Shown: positions 38,311 to 51,687, counted from the stretch's first letter. The stretch: 64,000 nt of DNA from Paracoccaceae bacterium (GCA_014654775.1 JACVZW010000071.1:122465-186464); one strand, 5' to 3'. Numbers and translations are program-made. Notes: generated by a model from the letters alone, not told the origin.

Positions 38311-38401
38311 GCCCCTTCATCTTGGCCCAAATACTCCACGGGGGTCTGGGGGTGTGAAACCCCCAGCCTCGCCTGCGCGGCGTCAGCCGCGCAGGCGAGG
38401 C
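38311..38401 (-). repeat. Hairpins and AGTATTTGG-AGATGAA box after pgm (family copy C)
   Basis: Read on the minus strand, a perfect 16-bp stem with a 4-nt loop (38366-38401, arm GCCTCGCCTGCGCGGC) abuts a 7-bp stem CTGGGGG/CCCCCAG at 38346-38366. ACCCCCG and the box GGAGTATTTGGGCCAAGATG (then AAG) follow. A further 8-bp stem lies at 38411-38433. It lies between pgm and the methyltransferase gene. The box matches copies at 10262-10289 and 43653-43688. Confidence 0.75.
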
Positions 38402-38453
38402 AAAAGGAACGCGCCGCCTTCTTCGGGCGGCGCTCCGCATCAAAACCGCAGCC

Positions 38454-42213
<3,760 letters not shown>

Positions 42214-42217
<4 letters not shown>

Positions 42218-43647
42218 CGGGCCAGCCCGTCATACAGCGCGGCATAGGCAGCCGCACTCGTCTCCCAGCCCACAGGATGGGCCATCGCGTTCTTCTGCAC
42301 CCGCGCCCATTGCTTCGGATCGCCATGCAGCGCCACCAATTGCCGCAACGCCTGACCGAAGGCCACCGCATCCGTGGGATGAAACTGCACCCCCGTCGCC
42401 ACCCCGGCGGCCAGCGCTGCGGGCGAGGCATGGATCACCGTATCGGCCAAGCCCCCCACCGCCGCCACGACCGGGATCGTGCCATAGCGCAAGCCATACA
42501 TCTGCGTCAGCCCGCAAGGCTCGAACCGCGACGGCACCAGCACCGCATCGGCCCCGGCAAACAGCCGATGCGACAGCGCCTCGTCATAACCGATCCTGAC
42601 CGCCACCTTGCCGGGGAAGCGGCTCTCCAACCCCCGCATCGCGGCCTCCAGCGCCGGGTCCCCTGACCCCAGCACGATCAGCCCCCCACCCGCCGCCACG
42701 AAATCCGGCACCACATCAGGCAACAGATCGATGCCCTTCTGATCGGTCAATCGGCTCACCACGATGGCCAGCGGCCCGACAGGCTCCGCCATCCCGAATT
42801 CCGCGCAAAGCGCCGCGCGGTTCGCGGACTTCCCCTTCATCGCCTTGACGGAAAAGGGCAGCGGCTCCGCCTCGGGCGACCAGACGGCAGTATCCACCCC
42901 GTTCAGGATGCCCGACACCACCGCCCCCCGCGCCGTGATCACCCCCTGCAGCCCCATCCCAAACTCCGGCCGCATCAATTCCACGGCATAGGTCGGCGAC
43001 ACAGTGGTGATCCGGTCCGCCGTCACCAGCCCCGCCTTCAGGCTGGACAGCCCCCCGTAATACTCCAACTGCCCGGGATGAAAGGCCTCGCGCGGCAGGC
43101 GCAGCGTGTCGATCATCCCGGCATCGGCCCAACCCTGAAAGGCGATGTTGTGGACCGTGATCACCGACCCCACGCCGCCCGTGCCGCCATAGGCCAGATA
43201 GGCGGGCGCCAGCCCCGCCTGCCAATCATGCGCGTGCAGCACGCAGGCCTTCCAGCCGTCGAACCCCTCGCGCGCCATCCGCGCCGCGACCCATGACAGC
43301 GCCGCAAAACGCTGCGGATTGTCCGGCCAGTCGCCCGCGGCGGAATTGTAGGGGCCGCCCTCGCGGTCGAAAAGATGCGGTGCATCAAGGAGGAGGACAT
43401 CCACCCCCTCCACCTCGCCCGCAAAGACCACGCCCTCGCCGCCCCACAGCCCCGGCTCGTGCCAGACCGGGCGCATCCCCGCCAGCGCCCCCCGCAGCCG
43501 CCGATAGGCGGGCAGCAGCACCCGCATCTCCCACCCCAAGGGGCGCAGCGCGGCGGGCAGCGCGCCCACCACATCGGCCAGACCCCCGGTCTTGATCAGG
43601 GGCACGCATTCCGAGGCCACCGACAGCACCCGCCCCCTGATCTGCAT
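42214..43647 (-). CDS. glgA: Glycogen synthase (ADP-glucose)
   Basis: Elongates glucan chains from ADP-glucose. The 477-residue GT5 enzyme opens with the ADP-glucose loop VPLIKTGGLADVVGALPAAL and ends with the GT-B C-terminal domain (VVSRLTDQKGIDLLPDVV and PSRFEPCGLTQMYGLRYGTI). The start at 43647 (MQIRGRVL) has a G-rich site, GGGGCAGGTC, before it. The open frame extends to 43662, but those codons lie in the dispersed box shared with other gene ends. Confidence 0.96.
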
Positions 43648-43652
43648 GACCT

Positions 43653-43713
43653 GCCCCTTCATCTGTTCTCAAATATCCTCGGGTGGGTCCGGGAGGGCAG
43701 ACAGCCCTCCCGG
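43653..43713 (-). repeat. GC hairpin plus ATATTTG-AGATGAA box between glgC and glgA (family copy B)
   Basis: On the minus strand a 10-bp stem CCGGGAGGGC/GCCCTCCCGG (43689-43713) is followed by ACCCACCCGA and a 21-bp box beginning GGATATTTGAGAACAGATGA, identical to the box behind rarD. It lies inside the glycogen operon, just before the glgA start, so read-through or attenuation may be involved. Its role is inferred. Confidence 0.7.
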
Positions 43714-43735
43714 GGCATCCATCCCGCGCCACGCT

Positions 43736-45010
43736 TCAGGACAATTTCCGCGCCCGCGCGTCAAGCATGTCCTGCGTGATCAACACGATCCCCCCCTCGC
43801 TGCGGCGGAACCATTTCGCGTCCTCCTCCGGGTCCTGCCCCACGACCAGCCCCTCGGGGATCACCACCCCGCTGTCGATGACGCAATTCGTCAACTCCGC
43901 CTTGCGGTTCACCACCACGCGCGGCAGGGCCACCACATATTCAAGGCTGGAATAGGAATGGGTCCTCACCCCGGTGAACAGCAGCGAATTGCGCACCTCC
44001 GACCCCGACACGATGCAATCCCCCGACACCAGCGAGGAAATCGCCATCCCCCGCCGCCCATCCTCGTCATGGATGAACTTCGCGGGCGGCACGATCTCGG
44101 AATAGGTCCAGATCGGCCAGCTGTTGTCATAGATGTCCAGTTTCGGCACGAAATCCGTCAGGTCGATATTGGCCTGCCAGAAGGCGTCGATCGTCCCCAC
44201 ATCGCGCCAATAAGGTTCATCCTCCAGCCCCGACTTCACGCAGGAATCGGCGAATTTATGCGCCATCGCCTTGCCGTTCTTCACGATGGCGGGGATCAGG
44301 TCATTGCCGAAATCATGGCTGGAATTCGCATCCTCCATATCCCGGATCAACAGATCGCGCAGGAAGGCCCAGTCAAAGACATAGATCCCCATCGAGGCCA
44401 GCGCATGATCCGGATCGCCCGGTATCCCCGGCGGGTCCTTTGGCTTTTCCAGGAAGGAGGTGATCCGCATCTCCTTGTCCACCGCCATCACGCCAAAGGC
44501 CGTCGCCTCCGCCCGTGGGACGGTCAGGCAGCCGATGGTCACATCGGCCCCGGTCGAGACATGCTGCTGCAGCATGATCTCGTAATCCATCTTGTAGATA
44601 TGGTCCCCCGCCAGCACGACGACGTATTTGATGCCGTAGCTGTCCACGATGTCGATGTTCTGCGCCACGGCATCCGCCGTGCCCAGATACCATTTCGTCT
44701 CGTCCACCCGCTGCGAGGCGGGCAGGATGTCCAGATATTCGTTCCGCTCCGCCCGGAAGAAGTTCCATCCCCGCTGGCAATGCCGGATCAGGCTATGCGC
44801 CTTGTATTGCGTGGCAATCGCCATCTTCCGAATGCCGGAATTCAGCGCGTTCGACAGGGCGAAGTCGATGATCCGCGTCTTGCCGCCGAAATAGACGGCG
44901 GGTTTCGCGCGGCGGTCGGTCAACTCCTTCAACCGGCTGCCCCGCCCCCCGGCAAGGACGAAGGCCATCGCCTGACTGGACAGGCGCGCATTCGGTCTTG
45001 GCTGCAACAT
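43736..45010 (-). CDS. glgC: Glucose-1-phosphate adenylyltransferase
   Basis: Makes ADP-glucose from ATP and glucose-1-phosphate, the committed step of glycogen synthesis. The 424-residue protein carries [20 protein letters not shown], the [19 protein letters not shown] activator/substrate region, [15 protein letters not shown], and a C-terminal beta-helix with [20 protein letters not shown]. It follows glgB by 44 bp. In relatives the enzyme is activated by fructose-6-phosphate or pyruvate, but residues deciding this were not analysed. Confidence 0.97.
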   Translation of the reverse strand: MLQPRPNARLSSQAMAFVLAGGRGSRLKELTDRRAKPAVYFGGKTRIIDFALSNALNSGIRKMAIATQYKAHSLIRHCQRGWNFFRAERNEYLDILPASQRVDETKWYLGTADAVAQNIDIVDSYGIKYVVVLAGDHIYKMDYEIMLQQHVSTGADVTIGCLTVPRAEATAFGVMAVDKEMRITSFLEKPKDPPGIPGDPDHALASMGIYVFDWAFLRDLLIRDMEDANSSHDFGNDLIPAIVKNGKAMAHKFADSCVKSGLEDEPYWRDVGTIDAFWQANIDLTDFVPKLDIYDNSWPIWTYSEIVPPAKFIHDEDGRRGMAISSLVSGDCIVSGSEVRNSLLFTGVRTHSYSSLEYVVALPRVVVNRKAELTNCVIDSGVVIPEGLVVGQDPEEDAKWFRRSEGGIVLITQDMLDARARKLS

Positions 45011-45054
45011 CGTCTTCCCTCCCTGAGGCGGCTTTGCCGCTTATGTCGTCACCC

Positions 45055-47238
45055 TCACGCACCCGCCTGACGGAACCAGACTGCCGAAAGGGGCGGCAGC
45101 GTGACAAGCGCCGATTGCGCCTGCCCATGCCATGCCACCGCTTCCGCCGTCACCCCGCCCAGATTGCCCCGGTTGCCGCCGCCATAGATGGCGGAATCCG
45201 TGTTCAAAATCTCGTCCCAATGGCCGCCCGCCGGCAGGCCCAGCCGATAGCTCCGCTCCACCGGGGTCATGTTCACCACGCAGACGACCATCGGATCGCT
45301 TGGCCCACCCTTCCGGACCCAAGCATAGACCGACGCCCCCGCATCATTGCTTTCGATCCAGGCAAACCCTTCCGGCCGCGTGTCGTTCACATAGAGCGCC
45401 GGGTTCTCGCGATAGGCGCGGTTCAGATCGCGCACCAAGGCCTGCACGCCGCGATGATCCGCAATCTCCAACTGATGCCAGTCAAGGCTCTGGTTGTGGT
45501 TCCATTCCCGCCCTTGGGCGAATTCGCATCCCATGAACAAAAGCTTCTTGCCCGGATGCCCCCACATGAACCCGTAATAGGCCCGCAAATTGGCAAACTT
45601 CTCCGGGCCGTCCCCCGGCATCTTCTCCAGCATGCTGCCCTTGCCATGCACCACCTCGTCATGGCTGATCGGCAGGATGTAATTCTCCGACCAGGCGTAA
45701 TGCAGGCCAAAGGTCATCTGGTGGTGGTGATACTGCCGATAGATCGGGTCCTTCTGCATGTAGGACAGGGTGTCGTTCATCCAGCCCATGTTCCACTTGA
45801 ACCCAAAGCCAAGGCCCCCGTGATCCACAGGCCGCGACACGCCGGGAAAGGCCGTGCTTTCCTCGGCCACCGTCATCACCCCCGGCACCTCGCCATAGAC
45901 GGTGACATTCATCCGCCGCAGCAGCGCCGCCGCCTCGTAATTCTCGCGCCCGCCATCCTTGTTGGGGATCCACTCGCCGTCCTTGCGGGAATAGTCGCGA
46001 TAGAGCATCGAGGCCACGGCATCCACCCGCAGCCCGTCGACATGGTATTCCTCCAGCCAGTAAAGCGCGTTGGAGACGAGGTAATTCGCCACCTCCACCC
46101 GCCCGTAATTGTAGATGAGCGTGTTCCAATCCTGATGGAACCCCTCGCGCGGATCGGCATGTTCATAAAGCGCCGTCCCGTCAAAACGGCCCAGCCCATG
46201 CGGGTCGGTCGGGAAATGCCCCGGCACCCAGTCCAGCAATACCCCCAGCCCCTTCCGATGCGCGGCATCGATCAGCGCGCGGAACTCGCCCGGCGTTCCG
46301 TGGCGAATGGTGGGGGCGAACATCCCCACCGGCTGATAGCCCCAGCTGCCGTCGAAGGGATATTCGCTGATCGGCATCAGCTCGATATGGGTGAACCCCA
46401 TATCCGCCGCATAGTCCACCAACTGCTCGGCCAGTTCCAGATAGGACAGCATCCGGTCCCCCGGCGCGCGCCGCCACGATCCCAGATGCACCTCATAGAC
46501 CGAAATCGGCGCATCGATCGAATGCCGCGCGGCCCGACCCGCCATCCAGTCGGCATCGTGAAACGCCCCGTCGATCCGCCGCACGACGGACGCATTGGCA
46601 GGCGGATGTTCCGACCCGAACCCCACCGGATCGGCCTTCAACGGCCCGGGCGCGCCATGCTGGCCCAGAATCTCGTATTTGTAGGTCGCGCCCTCGCCCA
46701 GACCGGGAATGAAGGTCTCCCACACGCCCGTCGCGCCCCGCCGCCGCATCGGATGGCGCCGCCCGTCCCAGATGTTGAAATCCCCCACGACCGAGACGCG
46801 CTCCGCATTCGGCGCCCAGACGGCGAAATGCGTGCCCTCCGCGCCCTCATGCGTGATGACATGCGCGCCCAGCACCTGCCACAGCCGCTTATGCGTGCCT
46901 TCCCCCAGCAGATATTCATCCATCTCGCCCAGCACCGGGCCAAAACGGAAGGGATCCTCGAACTCCCACACCGCCCCATGGCCTTCGGCGCGCAGCCGAT
47001 AGTCGGACTTCCGCGCCAGCGCCGCACAGAACAGCCCGTCACAGCCGGGGATGGGGTCCGCCGCAACAGGCTTGCCCGCCTTGCCAGTCAGCACCCAAAG
47101 ACGCTCCGCCCCCGGAACAAAGGCCGTGACGACCCATGCGCCCTCGCGCTTGTGCAGGCCCAGCACGGAAAAGGGATCACCATGCCGCCCTTCAACGATG
47201 GCCCGCGCCGCCCCGTGGTCGATCAGGTTTCCGCCCAT
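45055..47238 (-). CDS. glgB: 1,4-alpha-glucan branching enzyme
   Basis: Adds alpha-1,6 branches to glycogen. The 727-residue protein has an N-terminal CBM48 region (VSVVGDFNIWDGRRHPMRRR), then the GH13 barrel with IELMPISEYPFDGSWGYQ, the nucleophile in VDGLRVDAVASMLYRDYSRK, VMTVAEESTAFPGVSRPV, and the late SLPISHDEVVHGKGSM-type block. It lies between glgC and glgP, 36 bp from the glgP stop. No truncation is seen. Confidence 0.97.
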   Translation of the reverse strand: MGGNLIDHGAARAIVEGRHGDPFSVLGLHKREGAWVVTAFVPGAERLWVLTGKAGKPVAADPIPGCDGLFCAALARKSDYRLRAEGHGAVWEFEDPFRFGPVLGEMDEYLLGEGTHKRLWQVLGAHVITHEGAEGTHFAVWAPNAERVSVVGDFNIWDGRRHPMRRRGATGVWETFIPGLGEGATYKYEILGQHGAPGPLKADPVGFGSEHPPANASVVRRIDGAFHDADWMAGRAARHSIDAPISVYEVHLGSWRRAPGDRMLSYLELAEQLVDYAADMGFTHIELMPISEYPFDGSWGYQPVGMFAPTIRHGTPGEFRALIDAAHRKGLGVLLDWVPGHFPTDPHGLGRFDGTALYEHADPREGFHQDWNTLIYNYGRVEVANYLVSNALYWLEEYHVDGLRVDAVASMLYRDYSRKDGEWIPNKDGGRENYEAAALLRRMNVTVYGEVPGVMTVAEESTAFPGVSRPVDHGGLGFGFKWNMGWMNDTLSYMQKDPIYRQYHHHQMTFGLHYAWSENYILPISHDEVVHGKGSMLEKMPGDGPEKFANLRAYYGFMWGHPGKKLLFMGCEFAQGREWNHNQSLDWHQLEIADHRGVQALVRDLNRAYRENPALYVNDTRPEGFAWIESNDAGASVYAWVRKGGPSDPMVVCVVNMTPVERSYRLGLPAGGHWDEILNTDSAIYGGGNRGNLGGVTAEAVAWHGQAQSALVTLPPLSAVWFRQAGA

Positions 47239-47274
47239 GGCTGCCCCCCTCCCAAAGAGCGCCGCCCCGACCCG

Positions 47275-49668
47275 TCACAGGGCCGAGGTGACCCCCCAAA
47301 TCTGGTCCATATAGCTGCGGATCGTGCGGTCCGACGAAAAGAACCCGCTCCGCGCCGTGTTCATCGCTGCCATCCCTGCCCAGCGATCCGCGTCCTTATA
47401 GGCACGGTCCACCTCGCCCTGCGCGGCATGATAGGCGTCAAAGTCGGATGCCACGAGGAAATAGTCGTGATGCCAGACCCGATGCACCAACCCGTGATAG
47501 CGGTCGGTGTGATCGGGGCTGAACCGCCCTTCGGCGATCATCTGCAGCACGTCCTGCAAGGGCTTGCTCGCCTCGATGGCCTTCTTGGAATGGTCCGGGT
47601 CCTCGCGGCGGCGCGTCACCTCCTCCGCCGTCAGACCAAAGAGGAAGAAGTTCTCCGCCCCCACCTCTTCCAATATCTCCACATTGGCCCCGTCCAGCGT
47701 GCCGATGGTCGGCGCGCCGTTCATCATGAACTTCATGTTGCCCGTGCCGCTGGCCTCTTTCCCGGCGGTAGAGATCTGTTCCGACAGATCGGCCGCAGGG
47801 ATCAGCCGCTCGGCCATGCTGACATTGTAATTCGCCGGATAGACGATCTTCAGCAGATCGCCCGTGACCGGATCGTTGTTGACCACCTGCGCCACGTCAT
47901 TGATCAGATGGATGATCTCTTTCGCCACCGCATAGCCGGGGGCGGACTTGCCGCCAAAAATCTTCACGCGCGGCACCCAGTCACCCTTGGGATTGGACCG
48001 GATCTTGTGCCAATGCGCGATGGTCTCGAGGATGTTCAAGAGCTGGCGCTTGTATTCATGGATGCGCTTGATCTGCACGTCGAACAAGGCATCGGGATTG
48101 ACCTTCACCCCACATTCCGCCGCGATCCAGTTGGACAGCTGCACCTTGTTCGCGCGCTTGGCCGCCCCGAAGGCGTCACGGAAGGCCTTATCCTTCACAT
48201 GCGTCTCCAGCCCCCGCAGACGATCCAGATCGTCCTCCCACCCGTCGCCGATGCTGTCGGTGATCAGCTTCGCCAAAGGCCGGTTCGCCATCTTCAGCCA
48301 GCGCCGCGGCGTGACCCCGTTCGTCTGGTTGATGATCCGCCCCGGATGCAGGCGCTCCAACTCGGGGAAGAGGTTCTTCTTCACAAGGTCGGAATGCAGC
48401 GCGGATACCCCGTTCACCTTATGCGCCATGATGAAAGCCAACTCGCCCATCCGCACCTCGTGATGCTTCACGATCCCCACGTAATGGGGACGGCTGGGAT
48501 AGGTCCGGCGGTGCCAACTGTCGATCCGCTCCACGATCTGCATATGGCGCGGCAGCACATTGCCGAAGGTAAAGGTCGCCCAGCGCTCCAACGCCTCGGG
48601 CAGCAGCGTGTGGTTGGTGTAGCCAAGGCAGCCCCGCGCCGTTTGCAGCGCATCGTCGAAGCCCATCCCATGCTCGTCCATCAAGAGGCGGATCAACTCC
48701 GGCCCGGCGATGGCGGGATGGGTGTCGTTCATCTGGATCGCCACGTGATTGGGCAGCGCCTTCAGGTCCGAATGCCGCGCCAGATAGCGGCGCAGGATGT
48801 CCTGCAACGCGGCCGAGGTCAGGAAAAACTCCTGCTTCAGCCGCAACTCCTTGCCCTGATAGGTCGTGTCATCGGGGTAAAGCACGCGGCTCAGCGTCCG
48901 CGCCAACGCCTCAGGCTCCGCCGCCGCCGCATAGTCGCCCCGGTTGAACCGGTCCAGATCGAACAGCGTCGTGGGCTTCGCTGCCCAAAGGCGCAGCGTA
49001 TTCGCCCATTTCCCCTGCCAGCCGATCACCGGCGTGTCATGCGCCTCGGCCAGCACCGTTTCGCCGGGCACCCAAACCTCGCGCCCGTCCCGCGTCTCCA
49101 CCTCTCCCTTGAAGGGGATCGTATAGGCGCTTTCGGGCCGCGCGAATTCCCACGGATGGGCCTGCGTCAGCCAATCCTCCGGCGTCTCCACCTGCTGGCC
49201 CGCCTCAAAGCGCTGACGGAACAGGCCATGCTCATAGCGGATGCCATAGCCATAGGCGGGGCAGCCCAGCGTCGCCATGCTTTCCATGAAACAGGCGGCC
49301 AAGCGGCCAAGGCCGCCATTGCCCAGCGCAGCGTCGGGCTCGTTCTCCACGATGGTGCGGAAGTCCTGACCCAGCGCCGTCATCGCCTCTTCCGCCACAT
49401 CGCGCAGGCCGAGGTTGATCGTGGCATCCTCCAGCAGACGCCCGATCAGAAATTCCATCGACAGGTAATAGACCCGCTTGCGATCTTCGGCCCATGTCCG
49501 GCGGGTGGAGGCGAACCAGGGCTCTACGATCCGGTCACGGATCGCGAAGGACAAAGCCATGCGCCAATCATAGACACTGGCATTCGGCGCATCCTTGCCC
49601 AGCGTAAAGGTCAGATGCCGCGCGATATCGGCTTGCAGCAGGTTCGGGGTCAGGCTCAGATCGTTCAC
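47275..49668 (-). CDS. glgP: Glycogen/starch/alpha-glucan phosphorylase
   Basis: Releases glucose-1-phosphate from glycogen ends using pyridoxal phosphate. About 797 residues. Motifs are RRTWAEDRKRVYYLSMEFL, ENEPDAALGNGGLGRLAACF, NQTNGVTPRRWL, KRIHEYKRQLLNILE, and the PLP lysine in GKEASGTGNMKFMMNGAPTI. It is the first gene of the glycogen operon. The start is uncertain: GTG at 49668 (NDLSLTPNLLQ follows) is used here; GTG at 49692 would add eight residues and has no better ribosome site. The upstream region carries an operator-like palindrome. Confidence 0.95.
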   Translation of the reverse strand: MNDLSLTPNLLQADIARHLTFTLGKDAPNASVYDWRMALSFAIRDRIVEPWFASTRRTWAEDRKRVYYLSMEFLIGRLLEDATINLGLRDVAEEAMTALGQDFRTIVENEPDAALGNGGLGRLAACFMESMATLGCPAYGYGIRYEHGLFRQRFEAGQQVETPEDWLTQAHPWEFARPESAYTIPFKGEVETRDGREVWVPGETVLAEAHDTPVIGWQGKWANTLRLWAAKPTTLFDLDRFNRGDYAAAAEPEALARTLSRVLYPDDTTYQGKELRLKQEFFLTSAALQDILRRYLARHSDLKALPNHVAIQMNDTHPAIAGPELIRLLMDEHGMGFDDALQTARGCLGYTNHTLLPEALERWATFTFGNVLPRHMQIVERIDSWHRRTYPSRPHYVGIVKHHEVRMGELAFIMAHKVNGVSALHSDLVKKNLFPELERLHPGRIINQTNGVTPRRWLKMANRPLAKLITDSIGDGWEDDLDRLRGLETHVKDKAFRDAFGAAKRANKVQLSNWIAAECGVKVNPDALFDVQIKRIHEYKRQLLNILETIAHWHKIRSNPKGDWVPRVKIFGGKSAPGYAVAKEIIHLINDVAQVVNNDPVTGDLLKIVYPANYNVSMAERLIPAADLSEQISTAGKEASGTGNMKFMMNGAPTIGTLDGANVEILEEVGAENFFLFGLTAEEVTRRREDPDHSKKAIEASKPLQDVLQMIAEGRFSPDHTDRYHGLVHRVWHHDYFLVASDFDAYHAAQGEVDRAYKDADRWAGMAAMNTARSGFFSSDRTIRSYMDQIWGVTSAL

Positions 49669-49779
49669 GTCACAGCATCCACTTCTTGGCACCTTACGCC
49701 AACCCTATGCCCCCTGCGCGGCGGGTCAAGGCCGGGAAGGGCGGAAAACCCTTCGGGAGGCCCTTTCAAACCGCTTTAA

Positions 49780-49795
49780 ATGTTACCGCAAACAT
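49780..49795. promoter_or_regulatory. Operator-like palindrome upstream of glgP
   Basis: ATGTTACCGCAAACAT has a central CG and 6 of 8 arm positions paired, as in degenerate LacI-family sites. It lies about 110 bp upstream of glgP. No regulator can be assigned. Confidence 0.35.
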
Positions 49796-49930
49796 CCGCA
49801 AGTTTCTTATGCAATCCCATAGATAATTTGCTTTTCCAGATGGTCAAAACGCTTTGGATGCCTTGCCCTAAGACCCAGGCAAGCCCCTTCTGCGCCCCGC
49901 CACTCTGCCCAGCATGGCTTTTTTATCGAT

Positions 49931-49944
49931 CTGATCTGGATCAT
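49931..49944. promoter_or_regulatory. FNR/DNR-type site upstream of the Rrf2 regulator
   Basis: CTGATCTGGATCAT contains the perfect inverted repeat TGAT-N4-ATCA, matching the FNR-family consensus TTGAT-N4-ATCAA except at the outer bases. It lies 77 bp upstream of the regulator start. Control by an anaerobic or nitrosative FNR/DNR-type regulator is inferred. Confidence 0.5.
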
Positions 49945-50020
49945 GTCGCAGAACCTCTGCCCTGCATAAATCTTTGGCGACAGAAACCCGCCAAACCACC
50001 CGGCGGACCGGAGGCCGACC

Positions 50021-50455
50021 ATGAGACTCACCACCCGCACCAATCTCGCCATGCGGACCCTGATGTACTGCGCCGTCAATCCCGAACAGATCGTCCGCAA
50101 GCATGAGGTGGCCGAAGCCTGCGCCGCCTCGGAAAACCACCTTGCGCAGGTCATCCATCTTCTGGCGCAAAAGGGCTTTCTGCGCACGATCCGCGGCCGC
50201 TCGGGCGGCCTGATGCTGGGGCGTGCCGCCGAGACGATCACCGTGGGGCAGGTCTTCCGCGACTTCGAGGCCGTGCTGCCCTTCACCGAATGCTTCGGCG
50301 GGCACGAGGCCGGCTGCCCCCTCGCCGGGGCCTGCCGCCTGAAATGCGTGCTGGCCGATGCCTTGGCGGCCTTCTATGCCGAACTGGACCGCGTCACCTT
50401 GGCCGATCTTGTTGCAGGCAACCAGGATCTGAAAGACCTGCTGCATGTCGCCTGA
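50021..50455 (+). CDS. Rrf2 family transcriptional regulator, NsrR-like
   Basis: A 144-residue regulator with the winged helix typical of Rrf2 (MRLTTRTNLAMRTLMYCA and ENHLAQVIHLLAQKGFLRTI, then GRSGGLMLGRA). Cysteines at 91, 99, 105 and 109 occur in ECFGGHEAGCPLAGACRLKC. The first three keep a spacing like the iron-sulfur ligands of NsrR, the nitric-oxide sensor. IscR is less likely because its spacing differs. The start follows GGAGG. Target genes are not seen beside it. Confidence 0.87.
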   Translation: MRLTTRTNLAMRTLMYCAVNPEQIVRKHEVAEACAASENHLAQVIHLLAQKGFLRTIRGRSGGLMLGRAAETITVGQVFRDFEAVLPFTECFGGHEAGCPLAGACRLKCVLADALAAFYAELDRVTLADLVAGNQDLKDLLHVA

Positions 50456-50473
50456 CCCCTGCCCGGGCCGAAA

Positions 50474-50543
50474 AGTTTTCTCCGAAAACTATTCCCCCGG
50501 CGCCTGAAGGCGCCGCGAAAATTTTTCGTACGAAAAATTTTCG
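50474..50543. repeat. Triple hairpin at convergent junction after the Rrf2 gene
   Basis: Three stems lie in a row: AGTTTTC/GAAAACT (50474-50490), CGGCGCC/GGCGCCG with a TGAA loop (50498-50515), and a perfect 28-bp palindrome at 50516-50543 with arms CGAAAATTTTTCG/CGAAAAATTTTCG. It is analogous to the paired AT palindromes at 20385 and 55609, though the bases differ. Bidirectional termination is the likely use. Confidence 0.75.
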
Positions 50544-50562
50544 TCCGCCCGCAGACCTGCGG

Positions 50563-51630
50563 TCAGCCTCCCCAACTGCGCCGCAGCACCGACAGCCAGT
50601 TGCCCCAAGCCAGCTTGCCGATGAGGGTCTCGCCGAAGCCATGGGCGCGCAACGCATCGATCAGGCGCGGCAGGCCCGTAACATCACCGATGCCGTCGGG
50701 AACCGTCGCCCCGTCGAAATCCGACCCAAAGCCCACGTGATCCTCACCCAGCCGCCCGATCAGGTGATCGAGATGGCGCAGCACCGGCTCCCATCCCATC
50801 ACCGGGTCGCGCCGCCCGTCGGGACGCAGGAAGACGGTGGCGAAGTTCAACCCCACCATCCCTGCGCTCTCGCGGATCATGTCGAGTTGCCGGTCGGTCA
50901 GGTTGCGGCTGGAGGGCGTCACCGCATGGGCGTTGGAATGGGTGGCCACCAGCGGCGCATCCGACAGCCGCGCCACATCGTCGAAACCCTTTTCGTTCAG
51001 ATGGCTCAGATCGATCAGGATGCGCAGCGCGTTGCAGTCCTTGACCAGCCGCCGCCCCGCCGCGGTCAGCCCCGGCCCGGTATCGGGACCCGACGGAAAG
51101 GCGAAGGGCACGCCATGACCAAAGGCCGTGGGGCGGCTCCAAACCGGGCCCAGCGACCGCAGCCCCATCGCATGGAAGGCATAGAGCGCATCGCAGCCCG
51201 GATCGATGCCCTCCGCCCCCTCCATATGCATCACCCCGGCGATCACGCCCGCCGCCCGCGCCGCCTCGATCTCGGCCGCCGTGCGGCACAGCCGGAACGC
51301 CCCGCGCGAGGCGCGCTCCATCCACATGAGCTGCGCCGCAAGGTCGAAGGCCACCGCCTGACTGGCGCGCAAAGGCAGCGGCGCGGGCAGGTCCAGCGCA
51401 TAGGGCGGGCGATCCATCAACTCCTCCAGCCCCGCATCGCCGTCTTCGACAGGCGAGGGGATATAGATGGCGAACATCCCCCCGGCAAAGCCGCCCGCCT
51501 TCATGCGCGGCAGGTCAAGATGCCCCGCCCCCTCGCCCGACAGCCAGATCGCCTCGCGCGCCTCGGGTTGCATGAGGATGCGGTAGAGAATGTCGTTATG
51601 GCCGTCGAAGACGGCGATCGGGTCGGTCAT
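50563..51630 (-). CDS. Membrane dipeptidase (peptidase M19, renal dipeptidase family)
   Basis: A 355-residue zinc enzyme. The binding residues are visible: FDGHNDILY near the N-terminus (His/Asp), VMHMEGAEGIDPG with the bridging glutamate, LIDLSHLNEKGF, and APLVATHSNAHAV. GFGSDFDGATVPDGIGDVTG is also typical. It hydrolyses dipeptides, often with D-residues or as antibiotic precursors, but the substrate is unknown. The start at 51630 follows GGAGG. It converges with the Rrf2 gene across a triple hairpin. Confidence 0.93.
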   Translation of the reverse strand: MTDPIAVFDGHNDILYRILMQPEAREAIWLSGEGAGHLDLPRMKAGGFAGGMFAIYIPSPVEDGDAGLEELMDRPPYALDLPAPLPLRASQAVAFDLAAQLMWMERASRGAFRLCRTAAEIEAARAAGVIAGVMHMEGAEGIDPGCDALYAFHAMGLRSLGPVWSRPTAFGHGVPFAFPSGPDTGPGLTAAGRRLVKDCNALRILIDLSHLNEKGFDDVARLSDAPLVATHSNAHAVTPSSRNLTDRQLDMIRESAGMVGLNFATVFLRPDGRRDPVMGWEPVLRHLDHLIGRLGEDHVGFGSDFDGATVPDGIGDVTGLPRLIDALRAHGFGETLIGKLAWGNWLSVLRRSWGG

Positions 51631-51687
51631 GGGGGCCTCCATCTGCCGGGTCAGACTGGCATGGCGCCGCCCCGGCTTGAAGCCCCC

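Larger units (their letters stand above)
49669..50020. other. Divergent promoter region between glgP and the Rrf2 gene
   Basis: 352 bp without a credible gene on either strand. It holds an imperfect 16-bp palindrome at 49780-49795 and an FNR-type site at 49931-49944, described separately. AT-richer segments at 49795-49850 are the likely promoter core for glgP or for the regulator. Confidence 0.55.

Noticed and set aside
43648-43662. Longer glgA start at 43662
   Set aside because: The five extra codons belong to the dispersed ATATTTG-AGATGAA box that recurs at other gene ends.
44998-49779. Plus-strand open frame of nearly 1600 codons opposite the glycogen genes
   Set aside because: It is the antisense of glgB, glgP and the end of glgC, kept open only by the high GC content and third-position bias. 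The composition is Arg/His/Pro-rich and resembles no family.
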